NCBI GenBank assembly: GCA_964017155.1
Contig: OZ024867.1
Coordinates: 14,907,500-14,971,499, forward strand
DNA from: Oasisia sp. SBJ-2009
Taxonomy: Eukaryota; Annelida; Polychaeta; Sabellida; Siboglinidae
Length of the DNA stretch: 64,000 nt
Reading direction: 5' to 3'
Part shown: one piece after another, positions 41,528-55,268 of the stretch
Layout of the letters: each line of letters begins with the position of its first letter
Numbering within the stretch: position 1 is the first letter of the stretch
The notes under the pieces: model-generated
Database searches by the model: none
What the model saw: only the letters and a program-made list of their open reading frames with translations
What the model was told of the DNA's origin: nothing
Made by a program: the position numbers and the translations under genes

Positions 41528-44500
41528 TAAGACTTGGTGTGTAAGACATGGTGTGTAAGACTTGGTGTGTAAGACATGGTGTGTAAGACTTGGTGTGTAA
41601 GACATGGTGTGTAAGACATGGTGTGTAAGACTTGGTGTATAACACATTGATGTAAGACTTGGTGTGTAAGACATGGTGTGTAGGACATGGTGTGTAGGAC
41701 ATGGTGTGTAAGACTTGGTGTGTAAAACTTGGTGTGTAAGACATGGTGTGTAAGACCTGGTGTGTAAGACATGGTGTGTAAGACCTGGTGTGTAAGACAT
41801 GGTGTGTAAGACTTGGTGTGTAAGACATGGTGTGTAAGACTTGGTGTGTAAGACATGGTGTGTAAGACTTGGTGTGTAAGATATGGTGTGTAATACTTGA
41901 TGTGTAAGACCTGGTGTGTAAGACTTGGTGTGTAAGACATGGTGTGTAATACTTGATGTGTAAGACTTGATGTGTACGACATGGTGTGTAAGCCCTGGTG
42001 TGTAAGACATGGTGTGTAAGACCTGGTGTGTAAGACATGGTGTGTAAGACTTGGTGTGAAAGACTTGATGTGTAAGACTTGATGTGTACGACTTGGTGTG
42101 TAAGACTTGGTGTGTAAGACATGGTGTGTAATACTTGATATGTAAGACTTGGTGTGTAAGACATGGTGTGTAAGACTTGGTGTGTAAGACATGGTGTGTA
42201 AGACATGGTGTATAAGACCTGGTGTTTAACACATGGTGTGTAAGACTTGGTGTGTAAGACATGGTGTGTTGGACATGGTGTATACGACATGGTGTGTAAG
42301 ACTTGGTGTGTAAAACTTGGTGTGTAAGACATGGTGTGTAAGACCTGGTGTGTAAGACATGGTGTGTACGACATGGTGTGTAAGACTTGGTGTGTAAGAC
42401 TCGGTGTGTAAGATTTGGTGTGTAAGACATGGTGTGTAAGACTTGGTGTGAAAGACTTGATGTGTAAGACTTGGTGTGTAAGACTTGATGTGTAAGACTT
42501 GGTGTGAAACACTTGATGTGTAAGACTTGATGTGTAAGACTTGATGTGTAAGACTTGGTGAGTAAGACTTGGTGTGTAAGACTTGGTGTGTAAGACATGG
42601 TGTGTTATACTTGATGTGTAAGATTTGATGTGTAAGACAGGGTGTGAAAGACATGGTGTGTAAGACTTGGTGTGTAAGACATGGTGTGTAAGACTTGGTG
42701 TGTAAGACATGGTGTGTAATACTTGGTGTGTAAGACTTGATGTGTAAGACTTGGTGTTTACGACTTGGTGTGTAAGACATGGTGTGTAATACTTGATGTG
42801 TAAGACTTGATGTGTAAGACTTGATGTGTAAGACTTGGTGTGTAAGACTTGATGTGTAAGACTTGGTGTGAAACACTTGATGTGTAAGACTTGATGTGTA
42901 AGACTTGATGTGTAAGACTTGGTGAGTAAGACTTGGTGTGTAAGACTTGGTGTGTAAGACATGGTGTGTTATACTTGATGTGTAAGATTTGATGTGTAAG
43001 ACAGGGTGTGAAAGACATGGTGTGTAAGACTTGGTGTGTAAGACATGGTGTGTAAGACTTGGTGTGTAACACATGGTGTGTAAGACTTGGTGTGTAAGAC
43101 ATGGTGTGTAGGACATGGTGTGTAGGACATGGTGTGTAAGACTTGGTGTGTAAAACTTGGTGTGTAAGACATGGTGTGTAAGACCTGGTGTGCAAGACAT
43201 GGTGTGTAAGACCTGGTGTGTAAGACATGGTGTATAAGACTTGGTGTGTAAGACATGGTGTGTAAGACTTGGTGTGTAAGACATGGTGTGTAAGACTTGG
43301 TGTGTAAGATATGGTGTGTAATACTTGATATGTAAGACTTGGTGTGTAAGACATGGTGTGTAAGACTTGGTGTGTAAGACATGGTGTGTAAGACTTGGTG
43401 TGTAAGATATGGTGTGTAATACTTGATATGTAAGACTTGGTGTGTAAGACATGGTGTGTAAGACTTGATGTGTAAGACTTGGTGTGAAACACTTGATGTG
43501 TAAGACTTGATGTGTAAGACTTGATGTGTAAGACTTGGTGAGTAAGACTTGGTGTGTAAGACTTGGTGTGTAAGACATGGTGTATTATACTTGATGTGTA
43601 AGATTTGATGTGTAAGACAGGGTGTGAAAGACATGGTGTGTAAGACTTGGTGTGTAAGACATGGTGTGTAAGACTTGGTGTGTAAGACATGGTGTGTAAG
43701 ACTTGGTGTGTAAGACATGGTGTGTAAGACATGGTGTGTAGGACATGGTGTGTAGGACATGGTGTGTAAGACTTGGTGTGTAAAACTTGGTGTGTAAGAC
43801 ATGGTGTGTATGACCTGATGTGTAAGACATGGTGTGTAAGACCTGGTGTGTAAGACATGGTGTGTAAGACTTGGTGTGTAAGACATGGTGTGTAACACTT
43901 GGTGTGTAAGACATGGTGTGTAAGACTTGGTGTGTAAGATATGGTGTGTAATACTTGATATGTAAGACTTGGTGTGTAAGACATGGTGTGTAAGACTTGG
44001 TGTGTAAGACATGGTGTGTAAGACATGGTGTGTATGACCTGGTGTGTAAGACATGGTGTGTAAGACCTGGTGTGTAAGACATGGTGTGTAAGACTTGGTG
44101 TGTAAGACATGGTGTGTAACACTTGGTGTGTAAGACATGGTGTGTAAGACTTGGTGTGTAAGATATGGTGTGTAATACTTGATATGTAAGACTTGGTGTG
44201 TAAGACATGGTGTGTAAGACTTGGTGTGTAAGACATGGTGTGTAAGACATGGTGTATAAGACCTGGTGTTTAACACATGGTGTGTAAGACTTGGTGTGTA
44301 AGACATGGTGTGTTGGACATGGTGTATACGACATGGTGTGTAAGACTTAGTGTGTAAAACTTGGTGTGTAAGACATGGTGTGTAAGACCTGGTGTGTAAG
44401 ACATGGTGTGTACGACATGGTGTGTAAGACTTGGTGTGTAAGACTCGGTGTGTAAGATTTGGTGTGTAAGACATGGTGTGTAAGACTTGGTGTGAAAGAC

Positions 44501-44779
44501 TTGGTGTGTAAGACTTGATGTGTAAGACTTGGTGTGTAAGACTTGGTGTGTAAGACACGGTGTGTAATACTTGATGTGTAAGACTTGATGTGTAAGACTT
44601 GATGTGTAAGACTAGGTGTTTAAGACTTGATGTGTAAGACTTCGTGTGAAACACTTGATGTGTAAGACTTGATGTGTAAGACTTGATGTGTAAGACTTGG
44701 TGAGTAAGACTTGGTGTGTAAGACTTGGTGTGTAAGACATGGTGTGTTATACTTGATGTGTAAGATTTGATGTGTAAGA
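41528..44779 (+). repeat. Transition block from the 10.1-kb HOR family to the 3.49-kb HOR family
   Basis: At about 41,578 two extra units appear relative to 11,715, and from there the variant order departs from the 10.1-kb HOR. About 40,545-43,395 recurs at 43,820-46,671. The displacement is 3,275 bp before and 3,276 bp after the 13-bp unit at 41,649, so that deletion arose in this copy or was lost from the other. A GTGTTTACG unit appears near 42,755 and recurs near 46,031 and in later copies. A GTGTATTATAC variant lies near 43,580. Confidence 0.72.
41649..41661 (+). repeat. 13-bp unit (1-bp deletion)
   Basis: Reads GATGTAAGACTTG, right after a unit ending ACATT instead of ACATG. It is the first of only five units found whose length is not 14 bp and it shifts the unit phase by -1 from here on. 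The related block near 44,924 has the normal 14-bp unit. Confidence 0.85.
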
Positions 44780-47700
44780 CTAGGTGTGAAAGACATGGTG
44801 TGTAAGACTTGGTGTGTAAGACATGGTGTGTAAGACTTGGTGTGTAAGACATGGTGTGTAAGACTTGGTGTGTAAGACATGGTGTGTAAGACATGGTGTG
44901 TAAGACTTGGTGTATAACACATGGTGTGTAAGACTTGGTGTGTAAGACATGGTGTGTAGGACATGGTGTGTAGGACATGGTGTGTAAGACTTGGTGTGTA
45001 AAACTTGGTGTGTAAGACATGGTGTGTAAGACCTGGTGTGTAAGACATGGTGTGTAAGACCTGGTGTGTAAGACATGGTGTGTAAGACTTGGTGTGTAAG
45101 ACATGGTGTGTAAGACTTGGTGTGTAAGACATGGTGTGTAAGACTTGGTGTGTAAGATATGGTGTGTAATACTTGATGTGTAAGACCTGGTGTGTAAGAC
45201 TTGGTGTGTAAGACATGGTGTGTAATACTTGATGTGTAAGACTTGATGTGTACGACATGGTGTGTAAGCCCTGGTGTGTAAGACATGGTGTGTAAGACCT
45301 GGTGTGTAAGACATGGTGTGTAAGACTTGGTGTGAAAGACTTGATGTGTAAGACTTGATGTGTACGACTTGGTGTGTAAGACTTGGTGTGTAAGACATGG
45401 TGTGTAATACTTGATATGTAAGACTTGGTGTGTAAGACATGGTGTGTAAGACTTGGTGTGTAAGACATGGTGTGTAAGACATGGTGTATAAGACCTGGTG
45501 TTTAACACATGGTGTGTAAGACTTGGTGTGTAAGACATGGTGTGTTGGACATGGTGTATACGACATGGTGTGTAAGACTTGGTGTGTAAAACTTGGTGTG
45601 TAAGACATGGTGTGTAAGACCTGGTGTGTAAGACATGGTGTGTACGATATGGTGTGTAAGACTTGGTGTGTAAGACTCGGTGTGTAAGATTTGGTGTGTA
45701 AGACATGGTGTGTAAGACTTGGTGTGAAAGACTTGATGTGTAAGACTTGGTGTGTAAGACTTGATGTGTAAGACTTGGTGTGAAACACTTGATGTGTAAG
45801 ACTTGATGTGTAAGACTTGATGTGTAAGACTTGGTGAGTAAGACTTGGTGTGTAAGACTTGGTGTGTAAGACATGGTGTGTTATACTTGATGTGTAAGAT
45901 TTGATGTGTAAGACAGGGTGTGAAAGACATGGTGTGTAAGACTTGGTGTGTAAGACATGGTGTGTAAGACTTGGTGTGTAAGACATGGTGTGTAATACTT
46001 GGTGTGTAAGACTTGATGTGTAAGACTTGGTGTTTACGACTTGGTGTGTAAGACATGGTGTGTAATACTTGATGTGTAAGACTTGATGTGTAAGACTTGA
46101 TGTGTAAGACTTGGTGTGTAAGACTTGATGTGTAAGACTTGGTGTGAAACACTTGATGTGTAAGACTTGATGTGTAAGACTTGATGTGTAAGACTTGGTG
46201 AGTAAGACTTGGTGTGTAAGACTTGGTGTGTAAGACATGGTGTGTTATACTTGATGTGTAAGATTTGATGTGTAAGACAGGGTGTGAAAGACATGGTGTG
46301 TAAGACTTGGTGTGTAAGACATGGTGTGTAAGACTTGGTGTGTAACACATGGTGTGTAAGACTTGGTGTGTAAGACATGGTGTGTAGGACATGGTGTGTA
46401 GGACATGGTGTGTAAGACTTGGTGTGTAAAACTTGGTGTGTAAGACATGGTGTGTAAGACCTGGTGTGTAAGACATGGTGTGTAAGACCTGGTGTGTAAG
46501 ACATGGTGTATAAGACTTGGTGTGTAAGACATGGTGTGTAAGACTTGGTGTGTAAGACATGGTGTGTAAGACTTGGTGTGTAAGATATGGTGTGTAATAC
46601 TTGATATGTAAGACTTGGTGTGTAAGACATGGTGTGTAAGACTTGGTGTGTAAGACATGGTGTGTAAGACATGGTGTATAAGACCTGGTGTGTAACACAT
46701 GGTGTGTAAGACTTGGTGTGTAAGACATGGTGTGTTGGACATGGTGTATACGACATGGTGTGTAAGACTTGGTGTGTAAAACTTGGTGTGTAAGACATGG
46801 TGTGTAAGACCTGGTGTGTAAGACATGGTGTGTACGACATGGTGTGTAGGACTTGGTGTGTAAGACTCGGTGTGTAATACTTGGTGTGTAAGACATGGTG
46901 TGTAAGACTTGATGTGTAAGACTTGGTGTGAAACACTTGATGTGTAAGACTTGATGTGTAAGACTTGATGTGTAAGACTTGGTGAGTAAGACTTGGTGTG
47001 TAAGACTTGGTGTGTAAGACATGGTGTGTTATACTTGATGTGTAAGATTTGATGTGTAAGACAGGGTGTGAAAGACATGGTGTGTAAGACTTGGTGTGTA
47101 AGACATGGTGTGTAAGACTTGGTGTGTAAGACATGGTGTGTAATACTTGGTGTGTAAGACTTGATGTGTAAGACTTGGTGTTTAAGACTTGGTGTGTAAG
47201 ACATGGTGTGTAATACTTGATGTGTAAGACTTGATGTGTAAGACTTGATGTGTAAGACTTGGTGTGTAAGACTTGATGTGTAAGACTTGGTGTGAAACAC
47301 TTGATGTGTAAGACTTGATGTGTAAGACTTGATGTGTAAGACTTGGTGAGTAAGACTTGGTGTGTAAGACTTGGTGTGTAAGACATGGTGTGTTATACTT
47401 GATGTGTAAGATTTGATGTGTAAGACAGGGTGTGAAAGACATGGTGTGTAAGACTTGGTGTGTAAGACATGGTGTGTAAGACTTGGTGTGTAACACATGG
47501 TGTGTAAGACTTGGTGTGTAAGACATGGTGTGTAGGACATGGTGTGTAGGACGTGGTGTGTAAGACTTGGGTGTGTAAAACTTGGTGTGTAAGACATGGT
47601 GTGTAAGACCTGGTGTGTAAGACATGGTGTGTAAGACCTGGTGTGTAAGACATGGTGTATAAGACTTGGTGTGTAAGACATGGTGTGTAAGACATGGTGT

Positions 47701-48266
47701 GTAAGACTTGGTGTGTAAGACATGGTGTGTAAGACTTGGTGTGTAAGATATGGTGTGTAATACTTGATATGTAAGACTTGGTGTGTAAGACATGGTGTGT
47801 AAGACTTGGTGTGTAAGACATGGTGTGTAAGACTTGGTGTGTAAGATATGGTGTGTAATACTTGATATGTAAGACTTGGTGTGTAAGACATGGTGTGTTG
47901 GACATGGTGTATACGACATGGTGTGTAAGACTTGGTGTGTAAAACTTGGTGTGTAAGACATGGTGTGTAAGACCTGGTGTGTAAGACATGGTGTGTACGA
48001 CATGGTGTGTAAGACTTGGTGTGTAAGACTCGGTGTGTAAGATTTGGTGTGTAAGACATGGTGTGTAAGACTTGGTGTGAAAGACTTGATGTGTAAGACT
48101 TGGTGTGTAAGACTTGATGTGTAAGACTTGGTGTGAAACACTTGATGTGTAAGACTTGATGTGTAAGACTTGATGTGTAAGACTTGGTGAGTAAGACTTG
48201 GTGTGTAAGACTTGGTGTGTAAGACATGGTGTGTTATACTTGATGTGTAAGATTTGATGTGTAAGA
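44780..48266 (+). repeat. 3,487-bp higher-order repeat, copy A
   Basis: Bounded by ACTAGG-then-GAAAGAC landmarks at 44,780 and 48,267, and repeated at +3,487 bp. The distance is 249 units plus 1 bp because of the 15-bp unit at 47,556. Within it, the GTGTTATAC landmarks are spaced 364, 784, 364 and 841 bp, after a first interval of about 1,134 bp. Relative to copy B, a TTCGTG change lies just before the start, near 44,643, and a TACGATATGG unit occurs near 45,647. Confidence 0.8.
47556..47570 (+). repeat. 15-bp unit (1-bp insertion), HOR copy A
   Basis: GTGTGTAAGACTTGG, with an extra G before the following GTGTGTAAAAC unit. It shifts the unit phase by +1. The neighbouring unit carries GGACGTGG, a CpG variant also present in copy B. 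Confidence 0.88.
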
Positions 48267-51200
48267 CTAGGTGTGAAAGACATGGTGTGTAAGACTTGGT
48301 GTGTAAGACATGGTGTGTAAGACTTGGTGTGTAAGACATGGTGTGTAAGACTTGGTGTGTAAGACATGGTGTGTAAGACATGGTGTGTAAGACTTGGTGT
48401 ATAACACATGGTGTGTAAGACTTGGTGTGTAAGACATGGTGTGTAGGACATGGTGTGTAGGACATGGTGTGTAAGACTTGGTGTGTAAAACTTGGTGTGT
48501 AAGACATGGTGTGTAAGACCTGGTGTGTAAGACATGGTGTGTAAGACCTGGTGTGTAAGACATGGTGTGTAAGACTTGGTGTGTAAGACATGGTGTGTAA
48601 GACTTGGTGTGTAAGACATGGTGTGTAAGACTTGGTGTGTAAGATATGGTGTGTAATACTTGATGTGTAAGACCTGGTGTGTAAGACTTGGTGTGTAAGA
48701 CATGGTGTGTAATACTTGATGTGTAAGACTTGATGTGTACGACATGGTGTGTAAGCCCTGGTGTGTAAGACATGGTGTGTAAGACCTGGTGTGTAAGACA
48801 TGGTGTGTAAGACTTGGTGTGAAAGACTTGATGTGTAAGACTTGATGTGTACGACTTGGTGTGTAAGACTTGGTGTGTAAGACATGGTGTGTAATACTTG
48901 ATATGTAAGACTTGGTGTGTAAGACATGGTGTGTAAGACTTGGTGTGTAAGACATGGTGTGTAAGACATGGTGTATAAGACCTGGTGTTTAACACATGGT
49001 GTGTAAGACTTGGTGTGTAAGACATGGTGTGTTGGACATGGTGTATACGACATGGTGTGTAAGACTTGGTGTGTAAAACTTGGTGTGTAAGACATGGTGT
49101 GTAAGACCTGGTGTGTAAGACATGGTGTGTACGACATGGTGTGTAAGACTTGGTGTGTAAGACTCGGTGTGTAAGACTTGGTGTGTAAGACATGGTGTGT
49201 AAGACTTGGTGTGAAAGACTTGATGTGTAAGACTTGGTGTGTAAGACTTGATGTGTAAGACTTGGTGTGAAACACTTGATGTGTAAGACTTGATGTGTAA
49301 GACTTGATGTGTAAGACTTGGTGAGTAAGACTTGGTGTGTAAGACTTGGTGTGTAAGACATGGTGTGTTATACTTGATGTGTAAGATTTGATGTGTAAGA
49401 CAGGGTGTGAAAGACATGGTGTGTAAGACTTGGTGTGTAAGACATGGTGTGTAAGACTTGGTGTGTAAGACATGGTGTGTAATACTTGGTGTGTAAGACT
49501 TGATGTGTAAGACTTGGTGTTTACGACTTGGTGTGTAAGACATGGTGTGTAATACTTGATGTGTAAGACTTGATGTGTAAGACTTGATGTGTAAGACTTG
49601 GTGTGTAAGACTTGATGTGTAAGACTTGGTGTGAAACACTTGATGTGTAAGACTTGATGTGTAAGACTTGATGTGTAAGACTTGGTGAGTAAGACTTGGT
49701 GTGTAAGACTTGGTGTGTAAGACATGGTGTGTTATACTTGATGTGTAAGATTTGATGTGTAAGACAGGGTGTGAAAGACATGGTGTGTAAGACTTGGTGT
49801 GTAAGACATGGTGTGTAAGACTTGGTGTGTAACACATGGTGTGTAAGACTTGGTGTGTAAGACATGGTGTGTAGGACATGGTGTGTAGGACATGGTGTGT
49901 AAGACTTGGTGTGTAAAACTTGGTGTGTAAGACATGGTGTGTAAGACCTGGTGTGTAAGACATGGTGTGTAAGACCTGGTGTGTAAGACATGGTGTATAA
50001 GACTTGGTGTGTAAGACATGGTGTGTAAGACTTGGTGTGTAAGACATGGTGTGTAAGACTTGGTGTGTAAGATATGGTGTGTAATACTTGATATGTAAGA
50101 CTTGGTGTGTAAGACATGGTGTGTAAGACTTGGTGTGTAAGACATGGTGTGTAAGACATGGTGTATAAGACCTGGTGTGTAACACATGGTGTGTAAGACT
50201 TGGTGTGTAAGACATGGTGTGTTGGACATGGTGTATACGACATGGTGTGTAAGACTTGGTGTGTAAAACTTGGTGTGTAAGACATGGTGTGTAAGACCTG
50301 GTGTGTAAGACATGGTGTGTACGACATGGTGTGTAGGACTTGGTGTGTAAGACTCGGTGTGTAATACTTGGTGTGTAAGACATGGTGTGTAAGACTTGAT
50401 GTGTAAGACTTGGTGTGAAACACTTGATGTGTAAGACTTGATGTGTAAGACTTGATGTGTAAGACTTGGTGAGTAAGACTTGGTGTGTAAGACTTGGTGT
50501 GTAAGACATGGTGTGTTATACTTGATGTGTAAGATTTGATGTGTAAGACAGGGTGTGAAAGACATGGTGTGTAAGACTTGGTGTGTAAGACATGGTGTGT
50601 AAGACTTGGTGTGTAAGACATGGTGTGTAATACTTGGTGTGTAAGACTTGATGTGTAAGACTTGGTGTTTAAGACTTGGTGTGTAAGACATGGTGTGTAA
50701 TACTTGATGTGTAAGACTTGATGTGTAAGACTTGATGTGTAAGACTTGGTGTGTAAGACTTGATGTGTAAGACTTGGTGTGAAACACTTGATGTGTAAGA
50801 CTTGATGTGTAAGACTTGATGTGTAAGACTTGGTGAGTAAGACTTGGTGTGTAAGACTTGGTGTGTAAGACATGGTGTGTTATACTTGATGTGTAAGATT
50901 TGATGTGTAAGACAGGGTGTGAAAGACATGGTGTGTAAGACTTGGTGTGTAAGACATGGTGTGTAAGACTTGGTGTGTAACACATGGTGTGTAAGACTTG
51001 GTGTGTAAGACATGGTGTGTAGGACATGGTGTGTAGGACGTGGTGTGTAAGACTTGGGTGTGTAAAACTTGGTGTGTAAGACATGGTGTGTAAGACCTGG
51101 TGTGTAAGACATGGTGTGTAAGACCTGGTGTGTAAGACATGGTGTATAAGACTTGGTGTGTAAGACATGGTGTGTAAGACATGGTGTGTAAGACTTGGTG

Positions 51201-51753
51201 TGTAAGACATGGTGTGTAAGACTTGGTGTGTAAGATATGGTGTGTAATACTTGATATGTAAGACTTGGTGTGTAAGACATGGTGTGTAAGACTTGGTGTG
51301 TAAGACATGGTGTGTAAGACTTGGTGTGTAAGATATGGTGTGTAATACTTGATATGTAAGACTTGGTGTGTAAGACATGGTGTGTTGGACATGGTGTATA
51401 CGACATGGTGTGTAAGACTTGGTGTGTAAAACTTGGTGTGTAAGACATGGTGTGTAAGACCTGGTGTGTAAGACATGGTGTGTACGACATGGTGTGTAAG
51501 ACTTGGTGTGTAAGACTCGGTGTGTAAGATTTGGTGTGTAAGACATGGTGTGTAAGACTTGGTGTGAAAGACTTGATGTGTAAGACTTGGTGTGTAAGAC
51601 TTGATGTGTAAGACTTGGTGTGAAACACTTGATGTGTAAGACTTGATGTGTAAGACTTGATGTGTAAGACTTGGTGAGTAAGACTTGGTGTGTAAGACTT
51701 GGTGTGTAAGACATGGTGTGTTATACTTGATGTGTAAGATTTGATGTGTAAGA
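48267..51753 (+). repeat. 3,487-bp higher-order repeat, copy B
   Basis: Direct continuation of copy A with identical total length and the same landmark ladder (1,134, 364, 784, 364, 841 bp). It shares the GGACGTGG mark near 51,037 and the 15-bp unit with copy A. Copy C has the 15-bp unit but GGACATGG, so A and B are the closest pair. Confidence 0.82.
51043..51057 (+). repeat. 15-bp unit (1-bp insertion), HOR copy B
   Basis: Same extra G in the same position as at 47,556, exactly 3,487 bp later, so it is inherited by duplication and not independent. Confidence 0.88.
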
Positions 51754-54700
51754 CTAGGTGTGAAAGACATGGTGTGTAAGACTTGGTGTGTAAGACATGG
51801 TGTGTAAGACTTGGTGTGTAAGACATGGTGTGTAAGACTTGGTGTGTAAGACATGGTGTGTAAGACATGGTGTGTAAGACTTGGTGTATAACACATGGTG
51901 TGTAAGACTTGGTGTGTAAGACATGGTGTGTAGGACATGGTGTGTAGGACATGGTGTGTAAGACTTGGTGTGTAAAACTTGGTGTGTAAGACATGGTGTG
52001 TAAGACCTGGTGTGTAAGACATGGTGTGTAAGACCTGGTGTGTAAGACATGGTGTGTAAGACTTGGTGTGTAAGACATGGTGTGTAAGACTTGGTGTGTA
52101 AGACATGGTGTGTAAGACTTGGTGTGTAAGATATGGTGTGTAATACTTGATGTGTAAGACCTGGTGTGTAAGACTTGGTGTGTAAGACATGGTGTGTAAT
52201 ACTTGATGTGTAAGACTTGATGTGTACGACATGGTGTGTAAGCCCTGGTGTGTAAGACATGGTGTGTAAGACCTGGTGTGTAAGACATGGTGTGTAAGAC
52301 TTGGTGTGAAAGACTTGATGTGTAAGACTTGATGTGTACGACTTGGTGTGTAAGACTTGGTGTGTAAGACATGGTGTGTAATACTTGATATGTAAGACTT
52401 GGTGTGTAAGACATGGTGTGTAAGACTTGGTGTGTAAGACATGGTGTGTAAGACATGGTGTATAAGACCTGGTGTTTAACACATGGTGTGTAAGACTTGG
52501 TGTGTAAGACATGGTGTGTTGGACATGGTGTATACGACATGGTGTGTAAGACTTGGTGTGTAAAACTTGGTGTGTAAGACATGGTGTGTAAGACCTGGTG
52601 TGTAAGACATGGTGTGTACGACATGGTGTGTAAGACTTGGTGTGTAAGACTCGGTGTGTAAGACTTGGTGTGTAAGACATGGTGTGTAAGACTTGGTGTG
52701 AAAGACTTGATGTGTAAGACTTGGTGTGTAAGACTTGATGTGTAAGACTTGGTGTGAAACACTTGATGTGTAAGACTTGATGTGTAAGACTTGATGTGTA
52801 AGACTTGGTGAGTAAGACTTGGTGTGTAAGACTTGGTGTGTAAGACATGGTGTGTTATACTTGATGTGTAAGATTTGATGTGTAAGACAGGGTGTGAAAG
52901 ACATGGTGTGTAAGACTTGGTGTGTAAGACATGGTGTGTAAGACTTGGTGTGTAAGACATGGTGTGTAATACTTGGTGTGTAAGACTTGATGTGTAAGAC
53001 TTGGTGTTTACGACTTGGTGTGTAAGACATGGTGTGTAATACTTGATGTGTAAGACTTGATGTGTAAGACTTGATGTGTAAGACTTGGTGTGTAAGACTT
53101 GATGTGTAAGACTTGGTGTGAAACACTTGATGTGTAAGACTTGATGTGTAAGACTTGATGTGTAAGACTTGGTGAGTAAGACTTGGTGTGTAAGACTTGG
53201 TGTGTAAGACATGGTGTGTTATACTTGATGTGTAAGATTTGATGTGTAAGACAGGGTGTGAAAGACATGGTGTGTAAGACTTGGTGTGTAAGACATGGTG
53301 TGTAAGACTTGGTGTGTAACACATGGTGTGTAAGACTTGGTGTGTAAGACATGGTGTGTAGGACATGGTGTGTAGGACATGGTGTGTAAGACTTGGTGTG
53401 TAAAACTTGGTGTGTAAGACATGGTGTGTAAGACCTGGTGTGTAAGACATGGTGTGTAAGACCTGGTGTGTAAGACATGGTGTGTAAGACCTGGTGTGTA
53501 AGACATGGTGTATAAGACTTGGTGTGTAAGACATGGTGTGTAAGACTTGGTGTGTAAGACATGGTGTGTAAGACTTGGTGTGTAAGATATGGTGTGTAAT
53601 ACTTGATATGTAAGACTTGGTGTGTAAGACATGGTGTGTAAGACTTGGTGTGTAAGACATGGTGTGTAAGACATGGTGTATAAGACCTGGTGTGTAACAC
53701 ATGGTGTGTAAGACTTGGTGTGTAAGACATGGTGTGTTGGACATGGTGTATACGACATGGTGTGTAAGACTTGGTGTGTAAAACTTGGTGTGTAAGACAT
53801 GGTGTGTAAGACCTGGTGTGTAAGACATGGTGTGTACGACATGGTGTGTAGGACTTGGTGTGTAAGACTCGGTGTGTAATACTTGGTGTGTAAGACATGG
53901 TGTGTAAGACTTGATGTGTAAGACTTGGTGTGAAACACTTGATGTGTAAGACTTGATGTGTAAGACTTGATGTGTAAGACTTGGTGAGTAAGACTTGGTG
54001 TGTAAGACTTGGTGTGTAAGACATGGTGTGTTATACTTGATGTATAAGATTTGATGTGTAAGACAGGGTGTGAAAGACATGGTGTGTAAGACTTGGTGTG
54101 TAAGACATGGTGTGTAAGACTTGGTGTGTAAGACATGGTGTGTAATACTTGGTGTGTAAGACTTGATGTGTAAGACTTGGTGTTTAAGACTTGGTGTGTA
54201 AGACATGGTGTGTAATACTTGATGTGTAAGACTTGATGTGTAAGACTTGATGTGTAAGACTTGGTGTGTAAGACTTGATGTGTAAGACTTGGTGTGAAAC
54301 ACTTGATGTGTAAGACTTGATGTGTAAGACTTGATGTGTAAGACTTGGTGAGTAAGACTTGGTGTGTAAGACTTGGTGTGTAAGACATGGTGTGTTATAC
54401 TTGATGTGTAAGATTTGATGTGTAAGACAGGGTGTGAAAGACATGGTGTGTAAGACTTGGTGTGTAAGACATGGTGTGTAAGACTTGGTGTGTAACACAT
54501 GGTGTGTAAGACTTGGTGTGTAAGACATGGTGTGTAGGACATGGTGTGTAGGACATGGTGTGTAAGACTTGGGTGTGTAAAACTTGGTGTGTAAGACATG
54601 GTGTGTAAGACCTGGTGTGTAAGACATGGTGTGTAAGACCTGGTGTGTAAGACATGGTGTATAAGACTTGGTGTGTAAGACATGGTGTGTAAGACATGGT

Positions 54701-55268
54701 GTGTAAGACTTGGTGTGTAAGACATGGTGTGTAAGACTTGGTGTGTAAGATATGGTGTGTAATACTTGATATGTAAGACTTGGTGTGTAAGACATGGTGT
54801 GTAAGACTTGGTGTGTAAGACATGGTGTGTAAGACTTGGTGTGTAAGATATGGTGTGTAATACTTGATATGTAAGACTTGGTGTGTAAGACATGGTGTGT
54901 TGGACATGGTGTATACGACATGGTGTGTAAAACTTGGTGTGTAAAACTTGGTGTGTAAGACATGGTGTGTAAGACCTGGTGTGTAAGACATGGTGTGTAC
55001 GACATGGTGTGTAAGACTTGGTGTGTAAGACTCGGTGTGTAAGATTTGGTGTGTAAGACATGGTGTGTAAGACTTGGTGTGAAAGACTTGATGTGTAAGA
55101 CTTGGTGTGTAAGACTTGATGTGTAAGACTTGGTGTGAAACACTTGATGTGTAAGACTTGATGTGTAAGACTTGATGTGTAAGACTTGGTGAGTAAGACT
55201 TGGTGTGTAAGACTTGGTGTGTAAGACATGGTGTGTTATACTTGATGTGTAAGATTTGATGTGTAAGA
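51754..55268 (+). repeat. 3,515-bp higher-order repeat, copy C (two units longer)
   Basis: Begins with the same ACTAGG landmark and follows the same ladder, but the 784-bp interval is 812 bp. An extra ACCTGG/ACATGG pair of units (28 bp) lies near 53,460-53,500. It ends at a TTATAC landmark followed by ACAGGG instead of ACTAGG, after which the array changes to 1,148-bp units. Confidence 0.8.
54558..54572 (+). repeat. 15-bp unit (1-bp insertion), HOR copy C
   Basis: Same extra-G unit as in copies A and B, 3,515 bp after the copy B instance. The preceding unit is GGACATGG here. Confidence 0.88.
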
